A stretch of 64,000 nt of DNA from RHKX01 sp963784885 (GTDB lineage: Bacteria; Actinomycetota; Thermoleophilia; Solirubrobacterales; 70-9): contig CAWATA010000004.1 in assembly GCA_963784885.1 (NCBI GenBank), forward strand, positions 744,001 to 808,000. The letters are read 5' to 3'. The translations under genes and the position numbers were made by a program. The notes beneath the pieces were generated by a model, which saw only the letters and a list, made by a program, of their open reading frames with translations, did no database searches and was not told the origin of the DNA. How positions within the stretch are numbered: position 1 is the first letter of the stretch; each line of letters opens with the position of its first letter. Of this stretch, positions 1 through 7,901 are shown one piece after another.

Positions 1-464
1 AGCAGATGACGGCCGCCGGAGCGGACGAGCAGGAGCTCCGGCATCGTCAGCAGCGCCGGCGGCAGTGACGACCAGACGCTCCCCGGGTCCGCCTGCTCCG
101 AGAAGGCCATGCCCCCGACCCAGAGCGGCCCGGCCCCCGGCGGCGGGTCGGCCGGCTCCTCGGCGAGACGGTCGCGAAGCAGCGCCGTAGTGTCGGCGCG
201 GAGGTCGGCGAATCGTTCGGGGCCACGCGAAACGACGTCGAGGGCGCTTCCCATCGTGCCGATCGCGAAGCAGTCGCGGTCGGGCTCCTCCCAGCAGAAC
301 CAGCGGTCGTCGGCGCGGCGGGAGGCGAAGACGGTTGCGCAGGGGTCGATCGCGGCGACCTCGTGGGTGACGCTGACGAGCCTCCGGCCGGAACCGTCCG
401 CCGCGCGAACGGCGAGCTCCTCGATCGAATCGAGCAGCGAGGCGGTATCGAGGGCCGCGGTCAG
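1..464 (-). CDS. Isochorismate synthase-like (chorismate-binding family), 3' end cut off by the window
   Basis: About 154 residues of the N-terminal part are present. Reading on the minus strand from 464 gives an open frame with the pattern typical of MenF/EntC-type enzymes: a Trp-Phe-x-Trp-Glu-x-Pro-Asp-Arg segment near residue 60, followed by an Ala-Ile-Gly strand, then a Leu-Trp-Val-Gly-Gly-Met-Ala-Phe strand and a Ser-Leu-Pro-Pro-Ala-Leu-Leu-Thr-Met-Pro-Glu segment. Enzymes of this family convert chorismate to isochorismate for menaquinone or siderophore synthesis. The catalytic C-terminal domain lies outside the window, so anthranilate or salicylate synthase relatives cannot be excluded. 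No ATG, GTG or TTG precedes the conserved region in this frame; the only plausible initiator is CTG at 464-462, overlapping the ilvN stop. The frame is inferred to start there. Confidence 0.65.
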   Translation of the reverse strand, partial: MTAALDTASLLDSIEELAVRAADGSGRRLVSVTHEVAAIDPCATVFASRRADDRWFCWEEPDRDCFAIGTMGSALDVVSRGPERFADLRADTTALLRDRLAEEPADPPPGAGPLWVGGMAFSEQADPGSVWSSLPPALLTMPELLLVRSGGRHL

Positions 465-1015
465 CTCTCCGGGCGGGCCCGGACGATCGCGACCTCGCCC
501 GTCCGTGCCATCTCGATCAAGCCGTGAGGCCGCACCATCCGCTCGAAGGAGTCGATCTTCTCGGTGGTGCCGGTCACCTCGACGGTGATCGAGCGCCGTG
601 AGACGTCGACGATGTGAGCGCGGAAGATCTGCGTGAACTCGATGATCTCGGCGCGGTTGTCAGCCGCGGCATTGATCCGGAACAGCGCCATCTCGCGAGC
701 GACCGCGGTACCGGGATCCATGTCACGGATCTTGATCACGTTCACGAGCTTGTGGAGCTGCTTGGTGACCTGGTCGATCGGGTGAACCGCCCCGTCGACG
801 GTCAAGGTCACGCGCGAGATGTCCGGATCCTCGGTCGGGCCGACCGCGAGCGTGTCGATGTTGAAGCCGCGGCGGCTGAACAGCCCCGCGATCCTCGCGA
901 GGACGCCGGGGCGGTTCTCGACCAGCAGCGAGAGCAGGTGACGGCGGCCCGTCAGGCCGCCCTCGGCCCGCAGGTCGTCGAGGTCGAGCAGGTCCTTGGT
1001 ACCGGAATCAGCCAT
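461..1015 (-). CDS. ilvN: Acetolactate synthase regulatory (small) subunit
   Basis: 184 residues, the usual length for the small subunit of acetohydroxyacid synthase. An ACT domain starts at about residue 24 with HLLSLLVENRPGVLARIAGLF, the motif that binds the valine effector, and is followed by the family's C-terminal ACT-like half with RINAAADNRAEI. It associates with IlvB and confers feedback inhibition by valine, isoleucine or leucine on the first common step of branched-chain amino acid synthesis. It lies 18 bases downstream of ilvB on the same strand, as in most actinobacterial ilvBN operons. Here the next gene is not ilvC but an isochorismate-synthase-like frame that overlaps the ilvN stop. 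Confidence 0.96.
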   Translation of the reverse strand: MADSGTKDLLDLDDLRAEGGLTGRRHLLSLLVENRPGVLARIAGLFSRRGFNIDTLAVGPTEDPDISRVTLTVDGAVHPIDQVTKQLHKLVNVIKIRDMDPGTAVAREMALFRINAAADNRAEIIEFTQIFRAHIVDVSRRSITVEVTGTTEKIDSFERMVRPHGLIEMARTGEVAIVRARPES

Positions 1016-1033
1016 CGGTCTCCTCCGTGCCTC

Positions 1034-2713
1034 TCAGCCGACCATGTCCCGGGCGGCGGCGCCGGCCGGGATCATCGGGTAGCAGTTCTCGTCCTGGGTG
1101 ACGCGGACGTCGAGCAGCACCGGACCGTCGGTCTCGAGCGCCGTCTTCATCGCTCCGGGGAGGTCGGACTTGTCGTCGCAGAGCATCCCGGTCCATCCGA
1201 ACGCCTCGGCCAGCTTCACCCAGTCGGGGCTCGGGCCCATCGCGACGGACTGGTAGCGCTCGTCCCAGAACAGCTCCTGCCACTGCCGGACCATCCCGAA
1301 ATAGCCGTTGTTCATCAGGAAGACCTTGATCGGCAGATCGTGCGCCGCAGCCGTGGCGAACTCCTGGCAGACCATGATCAGACTGCCGTCGCCGGCGAGG
1401 CAGACGACCTGCTGGTCGGGCAGGGCGACCTGGGCGCCGATCGCGGCCGGCAGCCCGAATCCCATCGTTCCGAGACCGCCCGAGTTGAGCCACCGATTCG
1501 GCTTCGCGAAGTGGTAGTACTGCGCCGCCCACATCTGGTGCTGGCCGACGTCGGAGGTGATGATCGCGTCGCCGTTGGTGGCGCGGTACATCTCCTCGAC
1601 CATGAACTGCGGCTTGATCTCCTGATCGGTCGAGTCCTCGTAGCGGAGCGGGTACTGCTCGCGCCAACCCTCGATCCGCCGCCACCACTCGTCGAGCCGG
1701 GAGCTGTCGGCGGCGAGCGCACGGTACTCGCCGGTCAGCTTCGGCAGGACCTTCTTGACGTCGCCGACGATCGGGATGTGGGCGGGGACGTTCTTGCTGA
1801 TCTCGGCCGGATCGATGTCGATGTGGACGAACTTCGCCCGCGGCGCGAACTCGCTGAGCTTGCCGGTGATCCGGTCGTCGAAGCGGGCGCCGATCGCGAC
1901 GATCAGGTCGGCCTCGTCCATCGAGTAGTTGGCGGTCCTCGTGCCGTGCATGCCGAGCATCCCGAGCCACTGCTCGTGCGGCGCCGGGAAGGCGCCGAGG
2001 CCCATCAGCGTGCAGGTGACCGGGAAGCGGTCGGAGGTGGCGAGGTCGCGCAGCTCCTCGGCGGCGTCGGCGTTGATGACACCCCCGCCCGCGTAGAGGA
2101 CCGGCCGCTTGGCATTGGCCATCGCCTTGGCCGCGATCCGGATCTGCTTGATGTTGCCCTCGGTGTTCGGCTGGTAGCCGGGCAGCTTCGGAGCGCCGAT
2201 GATCGGCTCGTAGTCGATCTCCATCTTCGAGAGGTCCTGGGGGATGTCGACGAGTACCGGTCCGGGCCGGCCGGTCTTGGCGATGTGGAAGGCCTTGTGG
2301 ATGTAGTCGGGGATCTGCGCCGGGTCGGTGACCAGGAACGAGTGCTTGACGATCGGCATCGTGATGCCGGTGACGTCCGCCTCCTGGAAGCCGTCGGTGC
2401 CGATCAGGTCGGTGCGCACCTGGCCGGTGATGAAGACGGTCGGGACCGAGTCCATGTGGGCGTCGGCGATCGCCGTGATCAGGTTCGTCGCACCGGGGCC
2501 CGAGGTGGCGAAGGCGACCCCGACCTTCCCCGAGGCCTTGGCGTAGCCCTCCGCGGCATGTCCGGCGGCCTGCTCGTGGCGGACCTGGACGTGCTCGAAG
2601 TCGGCGTCGTAGATCGCGTCGTAGAGCGGCAGACTCGCCCCGCCCGGAATGCCGAATACGTGCTTGACGCCCTCGGCCTTGAGGGCCTCGCAGAGTGCGT
2701 CGGCAGCGCGCAT
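1034..2713 (-). CDS. ilvB: Acetolactate synthase catalytic (large) subunit
   Basis: 559 residues. This thiamine-diphosphate enzyme condenses two pyruvates, or pyruvate and 2-ketobutyrate, in branched-chain amino acid synthesis. The N-terminal Pyr domain begins ADALCEALKAEGVKHVFGIPGG and carries the catalytic Glu in VRHEQAAGHAAEGYA. A central FAD/DHAP-like domain follows, and then a C-terminal PP domain with GDGSLIMVCQEFATA...LMNN, the ThDP/Mg binding motif. The frame is open further upstream, but the start at 2713 is chosen because GGAGG sits seven bases before the ATG. The gene is transcribed with ilvN. Confidence 0.96.
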   Translation of the reverse strand: MRAADALCEALKAEGVKHVFGIPGGASLPLYDAIYDADFEHVQVRHEQAAGHAAEGYAKASGKVGVAFATSGPGATNLITAIADAHMDSVPTVFITGQVRTDLIGTDGFQEADVTGITMPIVKHSFLVTDPAQIPDYIHKAFHIAKTGRPGPVLVDIPQDLSKMEIDYEPIIGAPKLPGYQPNTEGNIKQIRIAAKAMANAKRPVLYAGGGVINADAAEELRDLATSDRFPVTCTLMGLGAFPAPHEQWLGMLGMHGTRTANYSMDEADLIVAIGARFDDRITGKLSEFAPRAKFVHIDIDPAEISKNVPAHIPIVGDVKKVLPKLTGEYRALAADSSRLDEWWRRIEGWREQYPLRYEDSTDQEIKPQFMVEEMYRATNGDAIITSDVGQHQMWAAQYYHFAKPNRWLNSGGLGTMGFGLPAAIGAQVALPDQQVVCLAGDGSLIMVCQEFATAAAHDLPIKVFLMNNGYFGMVRQWQELFWDERYQSVAMGPSPDWVKLAEAFGWTGMLCDDKSDLPGAMKTALETDGPVLLDVRVTQDENCYPMIPAGAAARDMVG

Positions 2714-2720
2714 CGATTTA

Positions 2721-2725
2721 CCTCC
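2721..2725 (-). promoter_or_regulatory. Strong Shine-Dalgarno of ilvB
   Basis: GGAGG on the minus strand, seven bases before the ATG at 2713. It decides the ilvB start over upstream in-frame codons. The remaining upstream DNA to 2826 has no attenuator or T-box structure that I can recognise. Confidence 0.8.
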
Positions 2726-2826
2726 GGGGTGGTGACTTGGGCGAAAAACGGGGTGCGAATGCCGCGACCGAACCGTGCGCGGCGGCAGGTCGATGCGCGG
2801 CTGCATACAAGTGTAACAGCGGTTTT

Positions 2827-3138
2827 TCAGCCCTCGCCGCCGTCGACGCGGGCCCGGGCGCGGATGTCCGGACCCTGCCGGACCTCGGAGGGGTCCGGCA
2901 GGTACATGTCCTCGCCGCAGCGGCTGCAGACCTGCACGTAGAGCTTGTGAACCGCCCCGCAGCGTGGGCAGCGGCGCTCCGGCTCGGCCTGCTCGCGCCG
3001 CGACAGGATCACCGCGACCAACCCGAGCAGGGGCAGAACGCCGCCGATCAGGAACCAGATGAAGAAGCTCATGCCCTTCGCCCGCCCGATGGCTCCGGTC
3101 GCGAGCCCGAAGCAGACGCAGATGACGACGTACGCCAT
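2827..3138 (-). CDS. Small membrane protein with C-terminal zinc ribbon
   Basis: 103 residues of unknown function. Two hydrophobic segments lie at about residues 2-18 and 24-45. They are followed by a charged stretch and two CxxC knuckles (CPRC and CSRC) separated by about 11 residues, which should form a cytoplasmic zinc ribbon. The tail is acidic and Pro/Arg rich. The gene stands alone between ilvB and the NADH dehydrogenase, both on the same strand. No specific family is recognised; the membrane-hairpin plus zinc-ribbon layout is common in small actinobacterial proteins. Confidence 0.75.
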   Translation of the reverse strand: MAYVVICVCFGLATGAIGRAKGMSFFIWFLIGGVLPLLGLVAVILSRREQAEPERRCPRCGAVHKLYVQVCSRCGEDMYLPDPSEVRQGPDIRARARVDGGEG

Positions 3139-3168
3139 GGTCTCAGGGTAGTCGCCTGAGCCGGCTGC

Positions 3169-4485
3169 TCAGCCGAGCGGCCGGTGGCTGCCGCCGCGCT
3201 CGTAGGCCTCGTCGCGGAGCGGGTGGGGATGGCCGATCGAGCCGACCTCGGCGGTGTCGCGGCGAAACGGCAGGCCGATCGTCCAGTCGGCGACCGCGCG
3301 GAGCTTGCGAGCCGCGCCGGGAATCTGGCTCACGTGGTAGGTGCGGGCCGCCCACCAGGCCGGGAAGCCCGACAGCGTGACGCCGCCGGGAATGCTGGCC
3401 ACGGCCTTGTAGCGGCCGAGGTTCACGAAGGCGCCACGGCTGCGATAGGTGAAGGGCTCAGGCCGGCCGACCCCGAGATCGGCGGCGATGTTGCGGGCCG
3501 CGACGTGCGCCTGGCGGATCGCGTGCTGGGCCGTCGGCGGACAGAGGCCACCGTCGGGGTCGGGTACGGCGGCGCAGTCGCCGGCGGCGAAGACACCGTC
3601 GAAGCCGGCGACGGCCAAGTGGTCGTCGACCGGGACGCGACCGCGCTCGTCGAGCGGAAGCTGCATCGTCCGGAGGCTCGGATGCGGTGTGACGCCGGCG
3701 GTCCAGACGACGGTCCGGGCGGGCAGAGACTCCCCGGTCGAGAGCTCGACGCGGTCGGCCTCGACGCGGTTCAGCGTCGTGCCGAGGCGGATGTCGATGC
3801 CGCGCCCGCGGAGCTCGCCGCAGGCGTACTCGGCGAGGCCGGCGTCGATCTCCGGCAGGACCCGCTCGGCGGCCTCGACGAGCACCCACTTCATCCCGTG
3901 CAGCCGCGCCCGCGGGTAGCGCTGGATCGCGTCGGCGGCGAAGTCCTGGAGCTCGGCGAGCGCCTCGAGGCCGGCATACCCGCCGCCGACGAAGACGTAG
4001 CTGAGCAGCGCCTCGCGCCGGGCCGGGTCCTCGGTTGCGTTGGCCTCCTCGAGCGTCTCGACCAGGTGGTTGCGGATCCAGATCGCGTCGGCGAGGCTCT
4101 TGAAGCCGATCGCGTGCTGGTCGAGCCCGGGAACCGGCAGCGAGCGGCTGACCGACCCGAACGCGACGAGGAGCTGGTCGTAGGGCAGCCGCTCGACTTC
4201 GCCGTCGTGGGTCGTCAGCTCGACGGTGCGGGCGGCGGGGTCGTGGCCGCTGACCGCACCCATCCGCAGGTAGGTGCGCTTGAGCAGGTCGCGGAGCGGC
4301 GTGACGACGTGGCGGGGCTCGAGCATCCCGGCGGCCGCCTCAGGCAGCAGCGGCGTGTAGAGCAGGAAGTTGACGTCGTTGACGAGGACGAGGCGGGTCG
4401 ACTGCCTCGGCAGGATGCGCTCGAGCTCGCGCGCGGCGTTCGCACCCGCAAATCCCCCACCGGCGATGACGACGTTGTGAGCCAC
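3169..4485 (-). CDS. Type II NADH dehydrogenase-like FAD oxidoreductase
   Basis: 438 residues. The N-terminal Rossmann motif VVIAGGGFAGANAARELE binds FAD. A second dinucleotide fold with YVFVGGGYAGLEALAEL lies near residue 165 and would bind NAD(P)H, and the C-terminal FAD motif reads GVFAAGDCAAV. This layout matches NDH-2 enzymes, which oxidise NADH and pass electrons to quinone without pumping protons. The C-terminal region is moderately hydrophobic, consistent with peripheral membrane attachment. The start is GTG at 4485. Upstream lie a TACGGT -10 box and a perfect palindrome, so the gene is probably regulated and may be leaderless. It could be another member of the pyridine nucleotide-disulphide oxidoreductase family. 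Confidence 0.88.
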   Translation of the reverse strand: MAHNVVIAGGGFAGANAARELERILPRQSTRLVLVNDVNFLLYTPLLPEAAAGMLEPRHVVTPLRDLLKRTYLRMGAVSGHDPAARTVELTTHDGEVERLPYDQLLVAFGSVSRSLPVPGLDQHAIGFKSLADAIWIRNHLVETLEEANATEDPARREALLSYVFVGGGYAGLEALAELQDFAADAIQRYPRARLHGMKWVLVEAAERVLPEIDAGLAEYACGELRGRGIDIRLGTTLNRVEADRVELSTGESLPARTVVWTAGVTPHPSLRTMQLPLDERGRVPVDDHLAVAGFDGVFAAGDCAAVPDPDGGLCPPTAQHAIRQAHVAARNIAADLGVGRPEPFTYRSRGAFVNLGRYKAVASIPGGVTLSGFPAWWAARTYHVSQIPGAARKLRAVADWTIGLPFRRDTAEVGSIGHPHPLRDEAYERGGSHRPLG

Positions 4486-4491
4486 GGGTTC

Positions 4492-4497
4492 ACCGTA
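4492..4497 (-). promoter_or_regulatory. Putative -10 box of the NADH dehydrogenase gene
   Basis: TACGGT on the minus strand, six bases before the GTG start at 4485. This spacing would put transcription start on or next to the start codon. No convincing -35 is seen; the palindrome at 4503-4521 lies directly upstream. Confidence 0.45.
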
Positions 4498-4502
4498 ACA
4501 CT

Positions 4503-4521
4503 TTGTAACGATCCGTTACAA
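4503..4521. promoter_or_regulatory. Palindromic operator upstream of the NADH dehydrogenase gene
   Basis: Perfect inverted repeat TTGTAACG-ATC-CGTTACAA, 8-base arms with a 3-base spacer, immediately upstream of the -10 box. Another GTTAC half-site lies at about 4493-4499. The arrangement resembles TetR-family operators. A bound repressor would block the promoter. No regulator gene is adjacent. Confidence 0.6.
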
Positions 4522-4564
4522 GCAGCGATCGGTACAAGCTCGGCCGGAGCTTCGCTTACGAGGA

Positions 4565-4609
4565 GGTGGCACGGATTCCGCAGTCCATGGCTGCGAAATC
4601 CGTGCCACC
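4565..4609. terminator. 19-bp inverted repeat downstream of gatB
   Basis: Arms GGTGGCACGGATTCCGCAG and CTGCGAAATCCGTGCCACC pair with one mismatch around a 7-base loop. It begins 27 bases after the gatB stop. No T-run follows on either strand, so it is either a hairpin terminator without a U tail, an mRNA-stabilising hairpin, or a REP-like element. Confidence 0.5.
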
Positions 4610-4636
4610 CGGGCACGCCGAGCTCGATCGTTGCGA

Positions 4637-6076
4637 CTAGAGGCCGAGCTGCTCGCGGATCAGGCGCGTCACCTCGCCACCGTCGGCCTTGCCGCGGGTC
4701 TCTCGCATGACGACGCCGACGATCGCCCCGATCGCCTTCCCCTCCCCCGCCTTCACCTTCGCGGCGGCATCGGGCTGCTCGGCGATCGCCCGCTCGACGA
4801 TGCCCCCGAGCTGATCCGCGTCGCCGGCGCCGAGGTCGAGCCGATCGACGATCTCGCCCGGATCGCCCCCCTCGCGGACCAGCACGGCGAGAACCTCGCG
4901 GGCACCCCCGCGGTTCACCTGCTTGGCTGCGACGAGCCCGACGAGCTGCGCCACCGCCGCCGGGTCGGCGGCGGTGCCGGTCGGCTCCAGCTCCGCCTCG
5001 CGGGCGAGGGCGACGAGGTCGCCCGTCACCCAGTTCGCGACGGCCTTGGCCTCGACCCCGTCGCCGGCGGCAGCGGCGGCGGTCTCGAAGAACTCGGCGA
5101 GCTCCGAGTCGAAGGCGAGCATCCGGGCGGCGTCGGGATGGAGGCCCATCTCCTCGACATAGCGATCGCGCCGTTGCTCGGGCAGCTCGGGCAGCGCCGC
5201 GCGGGCGGCCTCGACGTCATCCCGCGACGGTGCCAGCGGCACCAGGTCCGGCTCGGGGAAATAGCGGTAGTCGTGGGCGTACTCCTTCGAGCGCAGCGGG
5301 GTCAGCGTCCCGGTCGCCGGATCGAAGTGCAGCGTCTCCTGCTCGACGGCTCCGCCGCCCTCGACGATGGCTCGCTGACGGGCGATCTCGGCCTCGACCC
5401 CACGCTCGAGGAAGCGAAAGCTGTTCATGTTCTTGAGCTCGGTCTTCGTCCCGAGCTCGTCGGCGCCGGCGGCGCGGACCGACACGTTGGCGTCACAGCG
5501 AAGGCTTCCCTCCTCCATGTTCACGTCGGAGACGCCGAGCTGACGCAGCGTCGTCCGCAGCAGCGCCAGCCACTCGCGGGCGGCGGCGGGATCTTCGATG
5601 TCGGGCTCGGTGACGATCTCGACCAGTGGCGTGCCACCCCGGTTGAAATCGACGAGCGACGCACCGGAGCCGTGGATCCGGCCGGACTCGCCGACGTGGC
5701 TGAGCTTGGCGGCGTCCTCCTCGAGGTGGACGCGGTGGATCCGGACATTCCCGAGCCTGCCGTCGGAACCGTACGGAATGTCGTACTGGCTGATCTGGTA
5801 GCCCTTCGGGAGGTCGGGATAGAAGTAGTTCTTGCGGTGGAAGATCGATCGCGGAGCGACCTCGCAGCCGAGCGCGACGGCGATCCTGGTCGCGAACTCG
5901 ATGGCCTGCTCGTTGACGACCGGGAGCGTCCCCGGGTGCCCGAGGCAGATCGGGCAGGTGTGGGTGTTGGGCTCGGCTCCGAACTCGAGCTCGCAGCCGC
6001 AGAACATCTTCGTCCGCGTCTGCAGCTGGACGTGGATCTCGAGACCGATCGTCGGGACGAGCCCGGGGCCGCTCAT
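4637..6076 (-). CDS. gatB: Aspartyl/glutamyl-tRNA amidotransferase subunit B
   Basis: 479 residues. GatB is the kinase-like subunit of the GatCAB complex that converts misacylated Glu-tRNA(Gln) and Asp-tRNA(Asn) to the amide forms. The sequence begins with the family hallmark GLEIHVQLQTRTKMFCGC and continues with CPICLGHPGTLPVVN, FHRKNYFYPDLPKGYQISQYD and the C-terminal YqeY-like tail ending VTRLIREQLGL. The ATG at 6076 overlaps the gatA TGA as ATGA, which implies translational coupling. The frame stays open far upstream, but that part is antisense to gatA. Gene order on the minus strand is gatC-gatA-gatB. Confidence 0.97.
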   Translation of the reverse strand: MSGPGLVPTIGLEIHVQLQTRTKMFCGCELEFGAEPNTHTCPICLGHPGTLPVVNEQAIEFATRIAVALGCEVAPRSIFHRKNYFYPDLPKGYQISQYDIPYGSDGRLGNVRIHRVHLEEDAAKLSHVGESGRIHGSGASLVDFNRGGTPLVEIVTEPDIEDPAAAREWLALLRTTLRQLGVSDVNMEEGSLRCDANVSVRAAGADELGTKTELKNMNSFRFLERGVEAEIARQRAIVEGGGAVEQETLHFDPATGTLTPLRSKEYAHDYRYFPEPDLVPLAPSRDDVEAARAALPELPEQRRDRYVEEMGLHPDAARMLAFDSELAEFFETAAAAAGDGVEAKAVANWVTGDLVALAREAELEPTGTAADPAAVAQLVGLVAAKQVNRGGAREVLAVLVREGGDPGEIVDRLDLGAGDADQLGGIVERAIAEQPDAAAKVKAGEGKAIGAIVGVVMRETRGKADGGEVTRLIREQLGL

Positions 6077-7518
6077 GACGACGCTCCGAGCTTCGGGCGA
6101 TGGTCGAACCCGACGGCGCCCTCGATCGCGAGGGCGGCGTCGAGGATCAGCGACTCGCTGAACGCGGGCCCGGCGATCTGCAGACCCACGGGCAGGTCGG
6201 GCCCGCCCCCGGGAGGGGATGCGAGGCCGGCCGGGATCGAGATCGCGGGGATGCCGGCGAGCGACATCGGGACCGTGCAGTAGTCGGACATGTACATGGC
6301 CAGCGGATCGGCGGCGCGAGAGCCGAGCTCGAAGGCGACCGACGGCGAGGTCGGGGTGATCAGCAGGTCGAAGTCCTCGAAGGCGGCTGCGAAGTCGCGG
6401 GCGATCAGCGTCCGGACCTTCTGGGCGCTCAGGTAATAGGCGTCGTAGAAGCCGGAGGAGAGCGCGTAGGTGCCGAGCATGATCCGCCGCTTGACCTCGG
6501 GGCCGAAGCCGGCGGAGCGGGTCAGCTCGTACATCTCGTCGAGGCCGTCGGCCTCGACCCGCTTCCCGAACCTGACCCCGTCGTAGCGGGCGAGGTTGGC
6601 CGACGCCTCTGCCGGCGCGAGGACGTAGTAGGCGGAGATGCCGTGGCTGGCGTTCGGGAGTCCGGTCTCGGCGACCTCGGCGCCGAGCTCCTCGCACAGC
6701 GAGACGGCTCGCTCGAACACTTCTCTGACCCCGGGCTCGATCCCCTCGGCGTCGCTGCTGAGCTCGCGCGGGACGCCGATCCGCAGGCCCTTCAGATCCT
6801 CGCGGGACGGCATCGCGATCGGCTCCGGAAAGCCGATCGAGGTCGAGTCGCGCTCGTCCCGGCCACCGAGGGCGGCGAGGACCAGGGCGGCGTCGCTGAC
6901 GTCGCGGGTGAACGGGCCGCACTGGTCGAGCGAGGAAGCGAAGGCGATCATCCCCGAACGCGAGATCGACCCGTAGGTCGGCTTCATTCCGACGACTCCG
7001 CAGAGCGCCGCGGGCTGGCGAATCGAGCCGCCGGTGTCGGTCCCGATCGAGCACGGCGCGAGACCTCCGGCGACGACCGCCGCCGATCCGCCCGACGAGC
7101 CGCCGGGGACGCGGGCCGGATCCCACGGGTTGCGGACGTCGCCGTAGGCCGAGTTCTCGTTCGACGAGCCCATCGCGAACTCGTCCATGTTCGTCTTGCC
7201 GAGGACGCGGGCACCGGCATCGAGCAGCCGCTCGACGGCGGTCGCGGTGTAGGGCGGGACGTAGCCCTCGAGGATCCGCGAGCCGGCGGTCGCCGGAAGG
7301 CCCTCGATGCAGAAGATGTCCTTGATCGCGACCGGAACGCCGGCGAGATCGCCGGTCGCCGCCGCCGCCGGGCCACGATCGCCATCGGGGCGCCACAGGT
7401 ACGCGCCGAGCTCATCGGTCGTCGACGCGTAGGCGTCGAACCACTCGTCGGCCGAGAGGTTGCCCGCCTCGATCTCGCCGAGACCCTCGGCGACGGTGAG
7501 TAGTCGCGGGTCGCTCAC
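6073..7518 (-). CDS. gatA: Aspartyl/glutamyl-tRNA amidotransferase subunit A
   Basis: 481 residues. GatA is the amidase that releases ammonia from glutamine for transfer to the misacylated tRNA. The Ser-cisSer-Lys catalytic centre is visible: the Lys in VPVAIKDIF, the amidase signature GGSSGGSAAVVAGGLAP, and the nucleophile Ser in GTDTGGSIRQPAALCG. Length and motif spacing are normal. It overlaps gatC by four bases (7515-7518) and gatB by four bases, so the three subunits are translated as a coupled set. Confidence 0.97.
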   Translation of the reverse strand: MSDPRLLTVAEGLGEIEAGNLSADEWFDAYASTTDELGAYLWRPDGDRGPAAAATGDLAGVPVAIKDIFCIEGLPATAGSRILEGYVPPYTATAVERLLDAGARVLGKTNMDEFAMGSSNENSAYGDVRNPWDPARVPGGSSGGSAAVVAGGLAPCSIGTDTGGSIRQPAALCGVVGMKPTYGSISRSGMIAFASSLDQCGPFTRDVSDAALVLAALGGRDERDSTSIGFPEPIAMPSREDLKGLRIGVPRELSSDAEGIEPGVREVFERAVSLCEELGAEVAETGLPNASHGISAYYVLAPAEASANLARYDGVRFGKRVEADGLDEMYELTRSAGFGPEVKRRIMLGTYALSSGFYDAYYLSAQKVRTLIARDFAAAFEDFDLLITPTSPSVAFELGSRAADPLAMYMSDYCTVPMSLAGIPAISIPAGLASPPGGGPDLPVGLQIAGPAFSESLILDAALAIEGAVGFDHRPKLGASS

Positions 7519-7799
7519 GCCTGCGGTGAGGGAACGCGGAAGGCGCCGGCGGAGCTGTCGGGAGCGCCGGCGAGGGCGCGGTCGCGATCGAGGCTCGGTG
7601 CCGGCACATCAGCCCGCATCACGTTCTCGAGCGCGACGACGTGAGTGGTTGGTTCGATGCCCTCCAGGTCGAGCGAACCGATCGTCTCGACGTGCTCGAG
7701 GATCCCGGAGAGCTCCCGGGCCATGCGCTCGACCTCGTCCTCACCGAGTCGGAGACGGGCGAGCCGCGCGATGTGGAGGACCTGGTCGCGATCGATCAT
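7515..7799 (-). CDS. gatC: Aspartyl/glutamyl-tRNA amidotransferase subunit C
   Basis: 94 residues. GatC stabilises the GatA-GatB interface. The sequence starts MIDRDQVLHIARLARLRL and has the usual SGILEHVETIGSLDLEGIEPT helix-turn region. A GTG eleven codons upstream is in frame, but ATG 7799 fits the family start and has a TACAAT -10 box nine bases before it. No Shine-Dalgarno is seen, which suggests a leaderless or near-leaderless gatCAB mRNA. Confidence 0.94.
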   Translation of the reverse strand: MIDRDQVLHIARLARLRLGEDEVERMARELSGILEHVETIGSLDLEGIEPTTHVVALENVMRADVPAPSLDRDRALAGAPDSSAGAFRVPSPQA

Positions 7800-7808
7800 G
7801 TCGGCGGC

Positions 7809-7814
7809 ATTGTA
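7809..7814 (-). promoter_or_regulatory. Putative -10 box of the gatCAB operon
   Basis: TACAAT on the minus strand, nine bases before the gatC ATG. It is a close match to TATAAT. No clear -35 box is seen. Position predicts a transcript with a very short or absent leader. Confidence 0.5.
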
Positions 7815-7847
7815 GGAGCGGGCGCCGGGCACCGCCGGGACGACGAC

Positions 7848-7875
7848 GGCCGCCCGGTCCTGAGACCGGGCGGCC
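7848..7875 (-). terminator. 12-bp perfect hairpin between the 7902-8435 gene and gatC
   Basis: GGCCGCCCGGTC and GACCGGGCGGCC pair perfectly around a CTGA loop, 26 bases beyond the stop of the upstream minus-strand gene. The tail is only weakly T-rich. It most likely separates that gene from the gatCAB promoter. Confidence 0.65.
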
Positions 7876-7901
7876 GGACCGAGATCGCCTTCAGCCTCGG
7901 C

